From IMG/VR virus record IMGVR_UViG_3300009436_000111, positions 1-24,022 of that record: a DNA stretch of 24,022 bases, one strand, 5' to 3'. The position numbers and the translations under genes are program-made. Position 1 is the stretch's first letter. Each line of letters opens with the position of its first letter. Source of the stretch: a virus. The notes beneath the pieces were generated by a model that was not told the DNA's origin, searched no databases, and was given only the letters and a program-made list of their open reading frames with translations. Positions 1 through 7,813 of the stretch are shown here, in pieces.

Positions 1-467
1 ATTATGGAAATGGTTGGAATAACTATTATGGAAATGGTTGGAATAACTATTATGGAAATGGTTGGAGACGCACGAACACCGCATATATCTACGGTAGAAG
101 AGGAACTACAACTACAAGAAATGGTAGAGCACATGCTTCTATGATAGAATCTACTAAAAGAACTACAAAACAGAGAAGAGTTATTAGTACTCCTAAGTAT
201 ACGCCTTCTAGAAAGACAGTTACACCAATTAATAACAATAACACTACACCGATTAATAACAATACAAAACCTAGAGTTATTAGAGAAAAGCCGAGAGTGC
301 CAGTTATTAGAAACAATAATAGACCTCCTGTAATTAGAAACAATAACTCAAGGCCTGTAATTAGAAACAATAACACAAGGCCTGTATATAACAACAGTAC
401 ACGACCTACAAATAATTCTAGATCAACAACTAGAAGCAGCGGGTCTAACAACAGAAGAGGTAACTAA
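1..467 (+). CDS. Asn/Arg/Tyr-rich repeat protein, 5'-truncated by window edge
   Basis: The reading frame is open from the window edge (first full codon at base 3) to the stop at 465-467, so the ATG at 141 is probably internal and the gene begins to the left. The visible part starts with tandem copies of an eight-residue unit YGNGWNNY, passes through a basic stretch containing YGRRGTTTTRNGR, and ends with three nine-residue VIRNNN-type units and an Asn/Ser/Arg-rich tail. No enzymatic motif is visible, and the composition indicates a disordered or adhesive low-complexity protein. From memory it resembles Asn/Tyr/Gly/Arg-rich lipoprotein-like proteins of Flavobacteriia, but a signal peptide, if any, lies outside the window. 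The function is unknown. The reading frame is secure; the family suggestion is weak. Confidence 0.75.
   Translation, partial: YGNGWNNYYGNGWNNYYGNGWRRTNTAYIYGRRGTTTTRNGRAHASMIESTKRTTKQRRVISTPKYTPSRKTVTPINNNNTTPINNNTKPRVIREKPRVPVIRNNNRPPVIRNNNSRPVIRNNNTRPVYNNSTRPTNNSRSTTRSSGSNNRRGN
3..65 (+). repeat. 24-bp in-frame tandem repeat (2.6 copies visible)
   Basis: Two perfect 24-bp copies (3-26 and 27-50) and a partial third (51-65) encode YGNGWNNY in frame. Bases 1-2 (AT) fit the end of another copy, so the array probably continues to the left of the window. Confidence 0.95.
303..383 (+). repeat. 27-bp imperfect tandem repeat, three units
   Basis: Units at 303-329, 330-356 and 357-383 encode VIRNNNRPP, VIRNNNSRP and VIRNNNTRP. 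A degenerate unit, VYNNSTRP, follows. They form the C-terminal part of the repeat protein and are in frame, so changes in copy number would keep the reading frame. Confidence 0.9.
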
Positions 468-478
468 AATAAAATAAC

Positions 479-709
479 ATGGGATTTAATAAACTATACT
501 TACCAGAGGTAGATAGACTCAAAGAACAATTAGAAAATTTAGGTGAAATAGAATTTGGTAAACATTGGCTAAGACGATTTCAAAAGTCTGACGCCACTAT
601 TGGATCAAATGAATCACACGCGTTTATTAAACCTTTTACAGATTTCGCATATAATGAATACAAACAAATATTTGTAAAAAATGAAATGGATACAGATATT
701 AATAAATAA
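479..709 (+). CDS. hypothetical protein, 76 aa
   Basis: This small soluble-looking protein begins MGFNKLYLPEVDRL. It is mixed alpha-helical in character, with an amphipathic segment (LKEQLENLGEIEFGKHWLRRF) near residues 14-35, and has no transmembrane segment. The start lies 11 bases after the stop of the upstream repeat gene, in an A-rich leader (taaaataaaataac before ATG). The next gene starts 4 bases after its stop. It is the first of a run of short co-oriented genes upstream of the baseplate module, so it is presumably part of the same late transcript. I do not recognise a family. Confidence 0.7.
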   Translation: MGFNKLYLPEVDRLKEQLENLGEIEFGKHWLRRFQKSDATIGSNESHAFIKPFTDFAYNEYKQIFVKNEMDTDINK

Positions 710-713
710 AATC

Positions 714-1313
714 ATGAGCAAAAAAGAAACGAATCAATTTTATGTTTGGGTTAAATCAGAAAGATCGGGTGAAGTTGTAGAAATATCTGAAATTCAAACA
801 GATAAAGAGTGGTTAGAATTTACGGATGGTACTAGGTGTAACATGAATGTTGTTGCAGAATTTTTACTTCCAGCCGCTGATATAGATCAAGCACATCAAA
901 TAGCAAAAGATTTTGGTGGAATTGTATCTGAAAACACAGAATCTGCAAGACCAGTAAGGCCAAGAAGAGATGCTGAACCTGAAGCTGCAAGGCCAGTAAG
1001 ACCAAGAAGAGATGCTGAACCAATAACTGAGATTAATGTGATGCAAGAGATGCTCAAAAAAATGAGTGCAAAAAATACGGCATCCATGCCTGTTAAAATA
1101 AATATTCCTTCTAAAGAAATATATGCATTGCTTAAAGATCAAATGGACATTACTAAAAAGGACTTAAACAGCCAAATTGAAGCGCTCGTAGAAGATCAGA
1201 TAGATAACCTAAGAGAGCAATTAAAAGAACAAATCGAATCATTTATTAATAATTATTATAATGGAAGAACAAACAACACAAGCACAAAAGACAGAGACTC
1301 AAGCGATTCCTAA
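714..1313 (+). CDS. hypothetical protein with duplicated Arg/Pro motif and C-terminal coiled coil, 199 aa
   Basis: I chose the ATG at 714 (MSKKETNQFYVW) over the in-frame ATG at 681, because 681 lies inside the preceding gene and adds an unlikely peptide, while 714 has an A/T-rich leader (aataaataaaatc). Residues 1-75 look like a compact beta-containing domain. Residues 78-103 hold two copies of ARPVRPRRDAEP separated by EA. Residues from about 140 to 190 are strongly heptad-like and charged, suggesting a coiled coil. Scaffold/core-type or tail-assembly proteins can have this layout, but no specific family is recognisable. The last 53 bases overlap the next gene in another frame. Confidence 0.7.
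   Translation: MSKKETNQFYVWVKSERSGEVVEISEIQTDKEWLEFTDGTRCNMNVVAEFLLPAADIDQAHQIAKDFGGIVSENTESARPVRPRRDAEPEAARPVRPRRDAEPITEINVMQEMLKKMSAKNTASMPVKINIPSKEIYALLKDQMDITKKDLNSQIEALVEDQIDNLREQLKEQIESFINNYYNGRTNNTSTKDRDSSDS
945..1022 (+). repeat. 36-bp direct repeat encoding ARPVRPRRDAEP twice
   Basis: Units at 945-980 and 987-1022 are separated by 6 bp. They differ at only three third-codon positions, all synonymous, so the two 12-residue peptides are identical. Confidence 0.95.
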
Positions 1314-1674
1314 TCGTAGAGCACGCAGATACAGATTAAAACAACAAGGTGTATTAAAGTATCTTAGTAAAAGGAATTTCTTAGATCCTATTCGTGCAAA
1401 CTTTAGAGCTGAAAATATGAAAAACGGTATTAATATTCAATCTATAAGAAAAGAAGCTATAGATAAACAATTAGAAGCTGACTTCATGGTTAAATTAGAA
1501 AGCATGAAAGAAACTTGGTATGAGATTGGATATAATTCTAAAGAAATTGAATTATTAGAAGAGGCTGCAGCTATTCACTTTGCAAAAGATAAATCTACTT
1601 GGAAGGATGATAAAAAAGAAGCAAAAGAACTAAGAAAAAAAGCTAAAGATTCTTTAGCATCTAGAAAACAATAA
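1261..1674 (+). CDS. hypothetical charged helical protein, 137 aa
   Basis: The product starts MEEQTTQAQKTETQ and has a very basic patch, RRARRYRLKQQ, at about residues 19-29. It continues with predicted long helices and a Lys-rich C-terminus (KKEAKELRKKAKDSLASRKQ). The ATG at 1261 overlaps the preceding gene by 53 bases in a different frame. It is the only early ATG that keeps the basic patch; the next in-frame Met lies about 50 codons further in. The charge pattern would fit a nucleic-acid-binding or scaffold-like protein, but this is only composition. The family is not recognised. Confidence 0.65.
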   Translation: MEEQTTQAQKTETQAIPNRRARRYRLKQQGVLKYLSKRNFLDPIRANFRAENMKNGINIQSIRKEAIDKQLEADFMVKLESMKETWYEIGYNSKEIELLEEAAAIHFAKDKSTWKDDKKEAKELRKKAKDSLASRKQ

Positions 1675-1677
1675 TAT

Positions 1678-2001
1678 ATGTTAAGTATTGGTATTGAGCC
1701 CGCAGATAATGGTGTAATAAAAACTCTAGTTGATGATAACATCAATGGGGGTGGAGAAGACTTTGAGGCTCGTCAAGTTTATGAATTTGAAGGGCCAATG
1801 AAAAGATCAAATCAAGTTAAGTTTATAAAAGACTTGATATTTGATTTAGGAATGGACGTAGGAACTGAATTAGATAATGATCTTCTTCAGATATATGTTG
1901 GATGGGGTGCACAACACATAAGCACATCTGACAGCGAAATTAAAAATAAAATCCAAATCTTAGAGAAAGAAATCAAAAGGCTTGGATCCATGTTAAAATA
2001 A
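1678..2001 (+). CDS. hypothetical protein, 107 aa
   Basis: This small protein begins MLSIGIEPADNGVIKTLVDDNINGGGEDFEA. The N-terminal beta-type segment is followed by helical segments, and it ends in a short coiled-coil-like helix (EIKNKIQILEKEIKRLGSML, about residues 85-106). It starts 3 bases after the upstream stop, and its stop codon overlaps the next start as TAATG. The tight packing indicates a translationally linked cluster. No catalytic or binding motif is visible and I do not recognise the family. Confidence 0.7.
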   Translation: MLSIGIEPADNGVIKTLVDDNINGGGEDFEARQVYEFEGPMKRSNQVKFIKDLIFDLGMDVGTELDNDLLQIYVGWGAQHISTSDSEIKNKIQILEKEIKRLGSMLK

Positions 2002-2414
2002 TGAATGTAAAAATAGAAGGAGTTTGGTGTAAAACAAGGACAGAGTTTGATAAGTTGTCTAAAAAAGGTGACTATGATTTGTCTGTATCTTATTATGATA
2101 TATTTAATCGTTTGATTAAAAGTGATCCTAATAACGCCGAACCTTCTAATGTTATCATTTCTATATACATTAGAAAAAGTATTCAAAAGGTTTTATGGGA
2201 TTTAGATGCAAAAGATGAACGCGATGATGTTAAAATTCTTTATATGTTTAAATCCTTAAGTGCAGATACCGTTAATGGTTTCAGAGACTTTATTAACTCT
2301 ATGGTTGAAGAAGATTGTGAATTAGATTTACTTGTGGTTAATAGATGCGACTTTCCAAAAACAGGCGTCTTAAGTAAATTTGACAATGTTCGATTCATAG
2401 ATAACAATGATTAA
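2001..2414 (+). CDS. hypothetical protein, 137 aa
   Basis: The start codon shares its A with the stop of the upstream gene (TAATG), and the final 8 bases overlap the next gene. This is typical of translationally coupled phage genes. The sequence alternates predicted beta strands and helices (for example SNVIISIYIRKSIQKVLWDL and LDLLVVNRCDF) without membrane segments or obvious active-site motifs. The function is unknown; position places it in the accessory cluster just upstream of the baseplate genes. Confidence 0.7.
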   Translation: MNVKIEGVWCKTRTEFDKLSKKGDYDLSVSYYDIFNRLIKSDPNNAEPSNVIISIYIRKSIQKVLWDLDAKDERDDVKILYMFKSLSADTVNGFRDFINSMVEEDCELDLLVVNRCDFPKTGVLSKFDNVRFIDNND

Positions 2415-3006
2415 ACACAAACTTTTTTCTAAGGGTGATCAAATTCATGCCCTTATTTCTACTACACAACAGCCTAACTTATTAATTCCTGTTAGGGCTA
2501 CAATTTATGATGTAAAGTTTGATGACGTAAACCCTCAATATCAACTTAGAATTAAAAAGTTCTATGATCCAGTATATTTCTTAAAAAAGAATCTTTTTGG
2601 TGGGCGATTTATTAAAAACTTTGAGGGAAAGGACACTAAAATAAATTTAAAAAGAGGATTATATTCTACAGTTGCAGATATTGAGAATAACATATTCAAT
2701 GGTGCTAAATGGAAACAATATATGATTGTAGTTGACTCTGTATTCTGTACGAGAACTCGGGTTGAACAAGAAAATCTTTTTAATAGAATACAAACCTTCC
2801 ATGTTGAGATGAAACTGAAAGAGTTATATGAGCTAGTAAATAGATCTTCATATAGAAATGGTGAATTTTACTGGCACACAAAGGGCGAATACGTAAAATC
2901 TTTACAAAAATTTCTAGGAGATAAATATCCTAAAGATGACAAATGGTCTGATAATCTACTATATAGACCTGATACCGATGAGATGGACAACGTTGAATGG
3001 GTATAA
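2407..3006 (+). CDS. hypothetical protein, 199 aa
   Basis: The first 80 residues look like a small beta-barrel (GDQIHALISTTQQPNLLIPV, then TIYDVKFDD and YQLRIKKFYDP). A mixed region rich in aromatic and charged residues follows, ending DTDEMDNVEWV. The start overlaps the upstream gene by 8 bases. It is the last gene of the small-gene cluster, and a 54-base gap with promoter-like elements follows. No family is recognised; a minor structural or assembly role is possible from context only. Confidence 0.7.
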   Translation: MIKHKLFSKGDQIHALISTTQQPNLLIPVRATIYDVKFDDVNPQYQLRIKKFYDPVYFLKKNLFGGRFIKNFEGKDTKINLKRGLYSTVADIENNIFNGAKWKQYMIVVDSVFCTRTRVEQENLFNRIQTFHVEMKLKELYELVNRSSYRNGEFYWHTKGEYVKSLQKFLGDKYPKDDKWSDNLLYRPDTDEMDNVEWV

Positions 3007-3009
3007 ATA
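3002..3009 (+). promoter_or_regulatory. T4-late-promoter-like TATAAATA box
   Basis: An exact TATAAATA overlaps the last codons of the upstream gene, about 52 bases before the start at 3061. TATAAATA is the core of T4 late promoters, which need no -35 element. In AT-rich DNA a chance match is quite possible. Confidence 0.3.
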
Positions 3010-3031
3010 TATTATCCTACTACAATAAGTA

Positions 3032-3039
3032 GATATATA
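3032..3039 (+). promoter_or_regulatory. GATATATA element in intergenic gap (1 of 3)
   Basis: GATATATA is followed by TAAAAAAAG and lies 21 bases before the ATG at 3061. The same octamer occurs in the other two gaps longer than 40 bp (11773 and 13114), at similar distances from the next start. It is a candidate phage promoter box or leader element. Confidence 0.35.
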
Positions 3040-3060
3040 TAAAAAAAGAAATTCATATTT

Positions 3061-4905
3061 ATGTCTGGAATTGGTAACGATGCAAATTTTATTTTTAAGA
3101 AGGTTTTAAATGTTGTTGATAAAACTACAGGTTTAGAAGTAACTGAATATTTTTATGATGACACTGTAAATGGAAGAGAAGTTGTAACTAGAACACCAAA
3201 ATCTGGTGCTCTTGATTCTCCTAAACCATCAGCGGCAGATCAGAAGGGAACAGGTAAAACAACATTAAATCAAGAAAGTGTTTTCGGTGAAGCACAGGGT
3301 ACAAGTTCAATGTATCCTGAAAAGGGCGTAGATTCTAGAGCGTATCCTATAAAATCCGTAGTGAGCGGTGAAAAAGGAGACACATATGAAGACAAAGGTG
3401 AAACCGTTACTTTTGGAAAAGCACCTCGAAGTTTATTTAATAATTGGACATTACATAGATATCAAAACAGGGCTGGTACAGTTTCAGAAGATTCCGGTAC
3501 AGAATATAATGGAAAAACATATAATAAACCAGTAACTGCGGCATTAGCCGAAAACTTACAAAAAAATCCAACGGCACGAAATATAGTAGAGTACTCACAA
3601 TCTGTTGGTGGTGCATGCTTCTCTTATAGTTATAGTGATTTTATTCAAATGGAGCATTACGGCCAAATATCTAATGATTATTTGGTTACACTTAGGAGAT
3701 TTGCATATCCTGTGGGTGATGACTTATTAAGTCCTAAAACTGCAGGAACTAAAGGTAAAAAGGTAGATTCTTCTGCACCTGATTTGGCAAGAGCTGTAAC
3801 GTGGTTATCTCCAGGTTTAGGTAATGATTTAAAAGAAATATTAAAATTTACAACTGGATATCAATGGAAAGAAGCTAAATCAGAAATACAAGATGCACAA
3901 TCAAGACAAGCTGATAGAGGTGATGCTGGAGGTATGATTGATAATGCTAAATATGGTGCAGCAATTGAATCTGGTTTAAATGGTTTTACATCGGTTCAAG
4001 CCAAAAAACTTAGAAACGCAGGTAACGTAGATCATACTAAAGAAACATATCCAAACAAAGTGTTTGGACCTCTTAATATTATAGATAAAGTTTTAGCTAG
4101 AGAAAAGGGGCTTAAATTTGAACAAGAATTTAAATTATCTTTTCATTATGACTTAAAGGCATATCCAGGTACTAGTCCAAAAGTAGCGTTTATGGATACA
4201 TTAGCCAATGTATTGGCACTTACATATAGTAACGCACCCTTTTGGGGAGGAGCTACTAGATTCTCAGGAACCGGAAATACTGGTAAGCCATTCGGTAATA
4301 CAGCTTTATTAGAGAAAGGTGATTATGCAGGTTATTTAGGCTCTATTGCTGACACGCTTGCAGGTATGGGTGGAAACTTCATGGATCAATTAAAGAAAAC
4401 AGCATCTAACGTTGCTAATGGAGAGGGTATTAATAAAATCCTAGGTGATTCTTCTATTCTTGAAAATATTGTAGGTGGAGGTTTAATGAAATTGATGGGA
4501 GGACCTAGTGGTGGTGATGTAATTAAAGCATTCTTAACAGGTGATCCAACTGGGAACTGGCACGTGACTATAGGTAATCCAATGAATCCTATAATGGTAT
4601 GTGGAAACTTATGTTTAGAAGATACTAATTTTTCATTTGAAGGACCACTTGGTTTTGAGGGATTTCCTACTAAAATGAAAGTTGAAGTTAGTCTAAAACC
4701 TGGAAGACCAAGAGATAAAACAGATATTGAATCTATGTTTAATGCTGGTCGAGGTAGAATGTATTTACAACCAGAATGGGGTGAAGGCGAAGGAATAGAC
4801 ATAAACGCTATGTTAAATGTAGATGCATATGGAGATAAATCTGGTAAAGGAAATCTTGCTAATAAACCATATATGAGTAGAATATCTGATATGGCTGCTG
4901 GTTAA
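3061..4905 (+). CDS. large baseplate protein with tail-tube-cap-like C-terminal segment (gp48-like, tentative), 614 aa
   Basis: The N-terminal 110 residues are polar and Gly/Ser/Thr-rich, followed by a long central region. Residues 498-511 read GNWHVTIGNPMNPI, and the segment through about residue 577 (with FEGFPTKMKVEVSLKPGRPRD and MFNAGRGRMYLQP) resembles the C-terminal part of tail-tube/tube-cap proteins of T4-like phages as I remember them (tube-initiating gp48/gp54 type). It is longer than T4 gp48 (about 364 aa), and the extra length is mainly N-terminal. Its position, directly before the LysM-type, hub and spike genes, fits a protein that links hub and tail tube. The start at 3061 follows a 54-base gap with promoter-like motifs. 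The structural role is likely; the exact orthology is uncertain. Confidence 0.55.
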   Translation: MSGIGNDANFIFKKVLNVVDKTTGLEVTEYFYDDTVNGREVVTRTPKSGALDSPKPSAADQKGTGKTTLNQESVFGEAQGTSSMYPEKGVDSRAYPIKSVVSGEKGDTYEDKGETVTFGKAPRSLFNNWTLHRYQNRAGTVSEDSGTEYNGKTYNKPVTAALAENLQKNPTARNIVEYSQSVGGACFSYSYSDFIQMEHYGQISNDYLVTLRRFAYPVGDDLLSPKTAGTKGKKVDSSAPDLARAVTWLSPGLGNDLKEILKFTTGYQWKEAKSEIQDAQSRQADRGDAGGMIDNAKYGAAIESGLNGFTSVQAKKLRNAGNVDHTKETYPNKVFGPLNIIDKVLAREKGLKFEQEFKLSFHYDLKAYPGTSPKVAFMDTLANVLALTYSNAPFWGGATRFSGTGNTGKPFGNTALLEKGDYAGYLGSIADTLAGMGGNFMDQLKKTASNVANGEGINKILGDSSILENIVGGGLMKLMGGPSGGDVIKAFLTGDPTGNWHVTIGNPMNPIMVCGNLCLEDTNFSFEGPLGFEGFPTKMKVEVSLKPGRPRDKTDIESMFNAGRGRMYLQPEWGEGEGIDINAMLNVDAYGDKSGKGNLANKPYMSRISDMAAG

Positions 4906-4919
4906 AATAAACTATTAAA

Positions 4920-5786
4920 ATGGAGTTTAAAATATTTGTAAATAAAAAAGTAGGAGACGGTAAATTATTTTTAGCTCAACCTACTATGTTGTTCGGAAGT
5001 TTAAATCCCGAAGATTATGTAATGGTTGCTAAACACATTGTTAAGGATGATGATTTAGTAAGACCTGATAGAATTGCTACCGAGCATTATGGTACCACTT
5101 CGGGATTGGACATTATATTAAAATTCAATGGAGTCTCTGATCCTTTTTCTATTAATGTAGGCGAAGAACTTTGGATTCCTATGGACACTATTCCTTATTT
5201 TAGATTAGAATCACCACAAATGTACGAGGACAATCCTATTAAAAATCAATTTATAAAAACTAAGAGATTAAGTAAAACTGATCAAAGAAGATTAAAAGCA
5301 CTTAAAAAGAAATATAATAAAGAAAACTTATTGCCACCTAATGTTATTCCAGTTGGTCGAAAAAATTACGAGTTCGACGGTTCTAATATTAGATTCGGTA
5401 TGGGACCACAAACCGATGATGTGGTTGATTCTATATTATCTGATATTAGAAATCAGGATAAGTTTGATAATTCTTCAGACGAAGAATCAAATGTAGCTGA
5501 GCTTATAATAGATACAAATGATAATTCACAGTTAACAGGTGGAAGTGGATCAGGCTCAGGAGTAGGTTTTAATGGTGGAGCAGGAAGCTTATATGAAGAT
5601 CTTTTATCAAGTAATAGTGGAGTTGTTCAAACTGGAAGTGGAGCAGGAAGTGGAACTGGAAGTGGAGAAAATGGTGGTAAAACAGATACGGCTGATAACT
5701 TAGGAGGAAATGAACCAGACGGAACTGCACCTGGAAATGCTGACAATAATCCAACAAATAACCCAGACGCACCTTGCTCTAAATAA
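4920..5786 (+). CDS. LysM-type baseplate protein (gp53/gpX-like) with disordered Gly/Ser tail, 288 aa
   Basis: Residues about 45-90 (DLVRPDRIATEHYG, then GLDIILKFNGV, INVGEELWIPM) show the LysM pattern: an Asp/Ile-Ala start, a YG turn, an Ile-Leu-x-x-Asn helix and a G-x-x-L-x-I-P end. Small LysM-type proteins are standard in contractile baseplates (P2 gpX; T4 gp53 has a LysM-like fold), where they help join wedges to the hub. Residues about 205-288 are low complexity, with GSGSGVG-type Gly/Ser runs and an Asn/Pro/Asp-rich end, probably disordered. The gene stands 14 bases after the previous one and 8 bases before the hub gene. The domain call is fairly sure; equivalence to gp53 is inferred from context. 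Confidence 0.65.
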   Translation: MEFKIFVNKKVGDGKLFLAQPTMLFGSLNPEDYVMVAKHIVKDDDLVRPDRIATEHYGTTSGLDIILKFNGVSDPFSINVGEELWIPMDTIPYFRLESPQMYEDNPIKNQFIKTKRLSKTDQRRLKALKKKYNKENLLPPNVIPVGRKNYEFDGSNIRFGMGPQTDDVVDSILSDIRNQDKFDNSSDEESNVAELIIDTNDNSQLTGGSGSGSGVGFNGGAGSLYEDLLSSNSGVVQTGSGAGSGTGSGENGGKTDTADNLGGNEPDGTAPGNADNNPTNNPDAPCSK

Positions 5787-5794
5787 CATACAAT

Positions 5795-7786
5795 ATGGAA
5801 TTATCTAACAATATATTAGCGGTTGTAGAGCCAGCAATTAGGCCAACTGAGATTAAGATGGATGCACTTGCTGAAGAAAAAAAAGATGAAGCAGAGTACA
5901 AACAATCTACTATGGTTGCAACTCTTAAGCCGTTTATACTTATTAATGGTTATCAATTTGCGCCAACCGATGTTGTGCGCTTTGAATTAAATTTATCAGG
6001 TGATTTACCAGAATGTGAAATTGAATTAAGCGACGAAGCTGGAAAGTTTGCAGTTGGTAGTTATCCAAGAGATGGTGATTTCTTTACAATACTTATAAAT
6101 TCTAAAAATCAAGAAACATTTAAATCCATCCATATGGATTTCGATATCATATCCTGTGAATCTCCAAAAGATGGAAATGTTGGAACTGCTACATTTGAAA
6201 TGTTTGGAGTTTGTAAAATTCCTAGAATAAAATCTGAAGATTGCAGAAATTTTGAAAGTGCAGATTCTTTAACTCATTTGGAAGAAGTAGCTAGAGACTT
6301 AGAATTAGGTTTAGCAACTAATATTGATACAGCAGATGATGTTCAATCCAGAATTATGGCATTTGAGCCATACCTTAGTTTTATAAAAAAGATAATTAAA
6401 GAAAGTTATGTGGGTGAAGAATCTTTTCAAAAGTTTTGGATAGATCCATATTATTATATGAATTATGTAGATGTAAATGCATTGTTTAATTCACCTAATC
6501 CACCAATAGAAGAATTTGCTGAATCATTGGCTTCAGCTGCTGAATCAATGGTAACTACAACTGAGTCTGAAAAAAATGCCAAAACAGGAAACGACATTGA
6601 GGTACCGTTATTATTGACAAACCATATTGCGTTTATGGGAAATAGTTCGTTTATAGAAAAATCTAACATATTAAATAGTTCTGCAAATATTAGTGCAAAA
6701 AACGGATACGCCAGAGAGGTAACTATTTATAATAACAATGGTGATGCTGGTGAGAAAAAACAAGAATTTAGAATAGAGCCTTTAGGTGGAAATGATTTAA
6801 AAGAATTAGAAGAGCCACTAAAGGGTAATAGAAACGATACAAGGCATGTTGATCAAATTAAGTACAAATATATTGGAAGACAAGAAGCTGGTGATGATGG
6901 ATTAGGTAACGTACATCCTAATGCTGCATTTTCACAATTGCACAATGCACAAAATGAGGCTGAAACACAAAAAATGAAATTAGAAGTTACTTTAAATTCA
7001 TTTAATCCATCTTTATATAAGTATCAAAAGATTCCTGTTTTAATGTATATTACTAACCCTAAAGCTATTCAACAAAACGAAAGAATTAAAGGTGATAAAA
7101 AAGAATTAGGTATGGATAAAGATGAGCCCTTTGGATTAGAAGAGGCTAGCGAAGATTTAGCAGATGCTGGTAAAAATAGCCCAAGTCAAGCTTTAGATTC
7201 ATTTTTATCAGGTTATTATATAATTGAAAGTATTATATATGAAGTAGAAGGAGATGTCACAAAACAAACAATGACACTTCTTAGAAGAGAGTGGCCAACA
7301 AGAACAGAAAATCTAATTAATCCACCTGGACTTGAAGATGCAACAGACGAGGAAAAAGCAGATAATGTGGCTGAAAATAGCCCTGAACCAGAACCAGAAC
7401 CAACTCCAGAACCAACTCCAGAACCAACTCCAGAACCAACTCCAGAACCAACTCCAGATGTTGAATTAGAAATAGAAATAGGATTTACTAAAACCACATC
7501 TGAACAAGATATTCAGGCTACATTTGCTAATAGCACATATGGTGTATTTGAAGGTACTTGGACTGCAAATAAAGAAGTTGCAGCATTTGATTTTTGGGAA
7601 GCAGATATAGATGATACATTAATTGGTCCATCTTATGGAATGTCAGTTAAAAGTAATGGAACGTGGGTGTTGGATCTCTCACAAACAGGATCCTTTGACC
7701 CCCAAACATACGATCTTGCTATTACAATACGAGCAGAAGGTAAAACATTTACAAATACAACATCGGTTACCATTACTGATAAATAA
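5795..7786 (+). CDS. baseplate hub protein (gp27/gpD-like) with Pro-rich linker and C-terminal Ig-like domain, 663 aa
   Basis: Residues about 45-125 (FILINGYQFAPTDVVRFELN, then PECEIELSDEAGKF and DGDFFTILIN) match the first barrel domain of tail hub proteins of the gp27/gpD/VgrG-N family, which trimerise and carry the spike. A second beta-rich half follows to about residue 510, including ITNPKAI and a conserved-looking SFLSGYYIIESIIYEVEGD. After residue 525 comes a PEPEPEPT linker with five exact PEPT units, then about 110 residues with the alternating beta pattern of an Ig-like domain (VELEIEIGFTK to TSVTITDK). Most hubs lack this appendage. Gene order LysM, hub, spike supports the call. Confidence 0.7.
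   Translation: MELSNNILAVVEPAIRPTEIKMDALAEEKKDEAEYKQSTMVATLKPFILINGYQFAPTDVVRFELNLSGDLPECEIELSDEAGKFAVGSYPRDGDFFTILINSKNQETFKSIHMDFDIISCESPKDGNVGTATFEMFGVCKIPRIKSEDCRNFESADSLTHLEEVARDLELGLATNIDTADDVQSRIMAFEPYLSFIKKIIKESYVGEESFQKFWIDPYYYMNYVDVNALFNSPNPPIEEFAESLASAAESMVTTTESEKNAKTGNDIEVPLLLTNHIAFMGNSSFIEKSNILNSSANISAKNGYAREVTIYNNNGDAGEKKQEFRIEPLGGNDLKELEEPLKGNRNDTRHVDQIKYKYIGRQEAGDDGLGNVHPNAAFSQLHNAQNEAETQKMKLEVTLNSFNPSLYKYQKIPVLMYITNPKAIQQNERIKGDKKELGMDKDEPFGLEEASEDLADAGKNSPSQALDSFLSGYYIIESIIYEVEGDVTKQTMTLLRREWPTRTENLINPPGLEDATDEEKADNVAENSPEPEPEPTPEPTPEPTPEPTPEPTPDVELEIEIGFTKTTSEQDIQATFANSTYGVFEGTWTANKEVAAFDFWEADIDDTLIGPSYGMSVKSNGTWVLDLSQTGSFDPQTYDLAITIRAEGKTFTNTTSVTITDK
7394..7453 (+). repeat. 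12-bp tandem repeat, five perfect copies, encoding (PEPT)5
   Basis: Five identical units, ccagaaccaact, at 7394-7405 through 7442-7453 are preceded by degenerate PE codons. They lie in frame within the hub gene and encode an extended linker at residues 534-553. Confidence 0.95.
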
Positions 7787-7813
7787 GGATAATAAAATAA
7801 AGATAAATAATAT

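Noticed and set aside
3-65. Tandem repeats as a CRISPR array or origin iterons
   Set aside because: Units are contiguous without spacers, in frame and translated as part of a coding sequence.
89-451. Minus-strand open frame of 120 codons rich in Leu/Val
   Set aside because: Antisense shadow of the Asn/Arg repeat gene; the hydrophobic look comes from reversed AAT/AAC-rich codons.
681-713. Upstream ATG (681) as start of the 199-aa gene
   Set aside because: It lies within the preceding gene and adds only MKWIQILINKI; the ATG at 714 has a better A/T-rich leader and clean spacing.
3013-3035. Weak hairpin (CTACT/AGTAG with flanking TAT/ATA and a bulged C) as terminator
   Set aside because: Only 5 GC-poor pairs in the core, followed by an A-run rather than a T-run on the plus strand.
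7216-7497. Minus-strand open frame of 93 codons (Val/Gly/Ser repeats)
   Set aside because: It is the antisense shadow of the hub's PEPT repeat; low-complexity product, no leader, wrong strand for a one-strand operon.
7802-7809. GATAAATA/NATAAATA motifs just before starts (7802, 9952, 15313, 15692) as late promoters
   Set aside because: They lie 3-6 bases from the ATG, so transcripts would start at or inside the gene; better explained as A/T-rich ribosome leaders.
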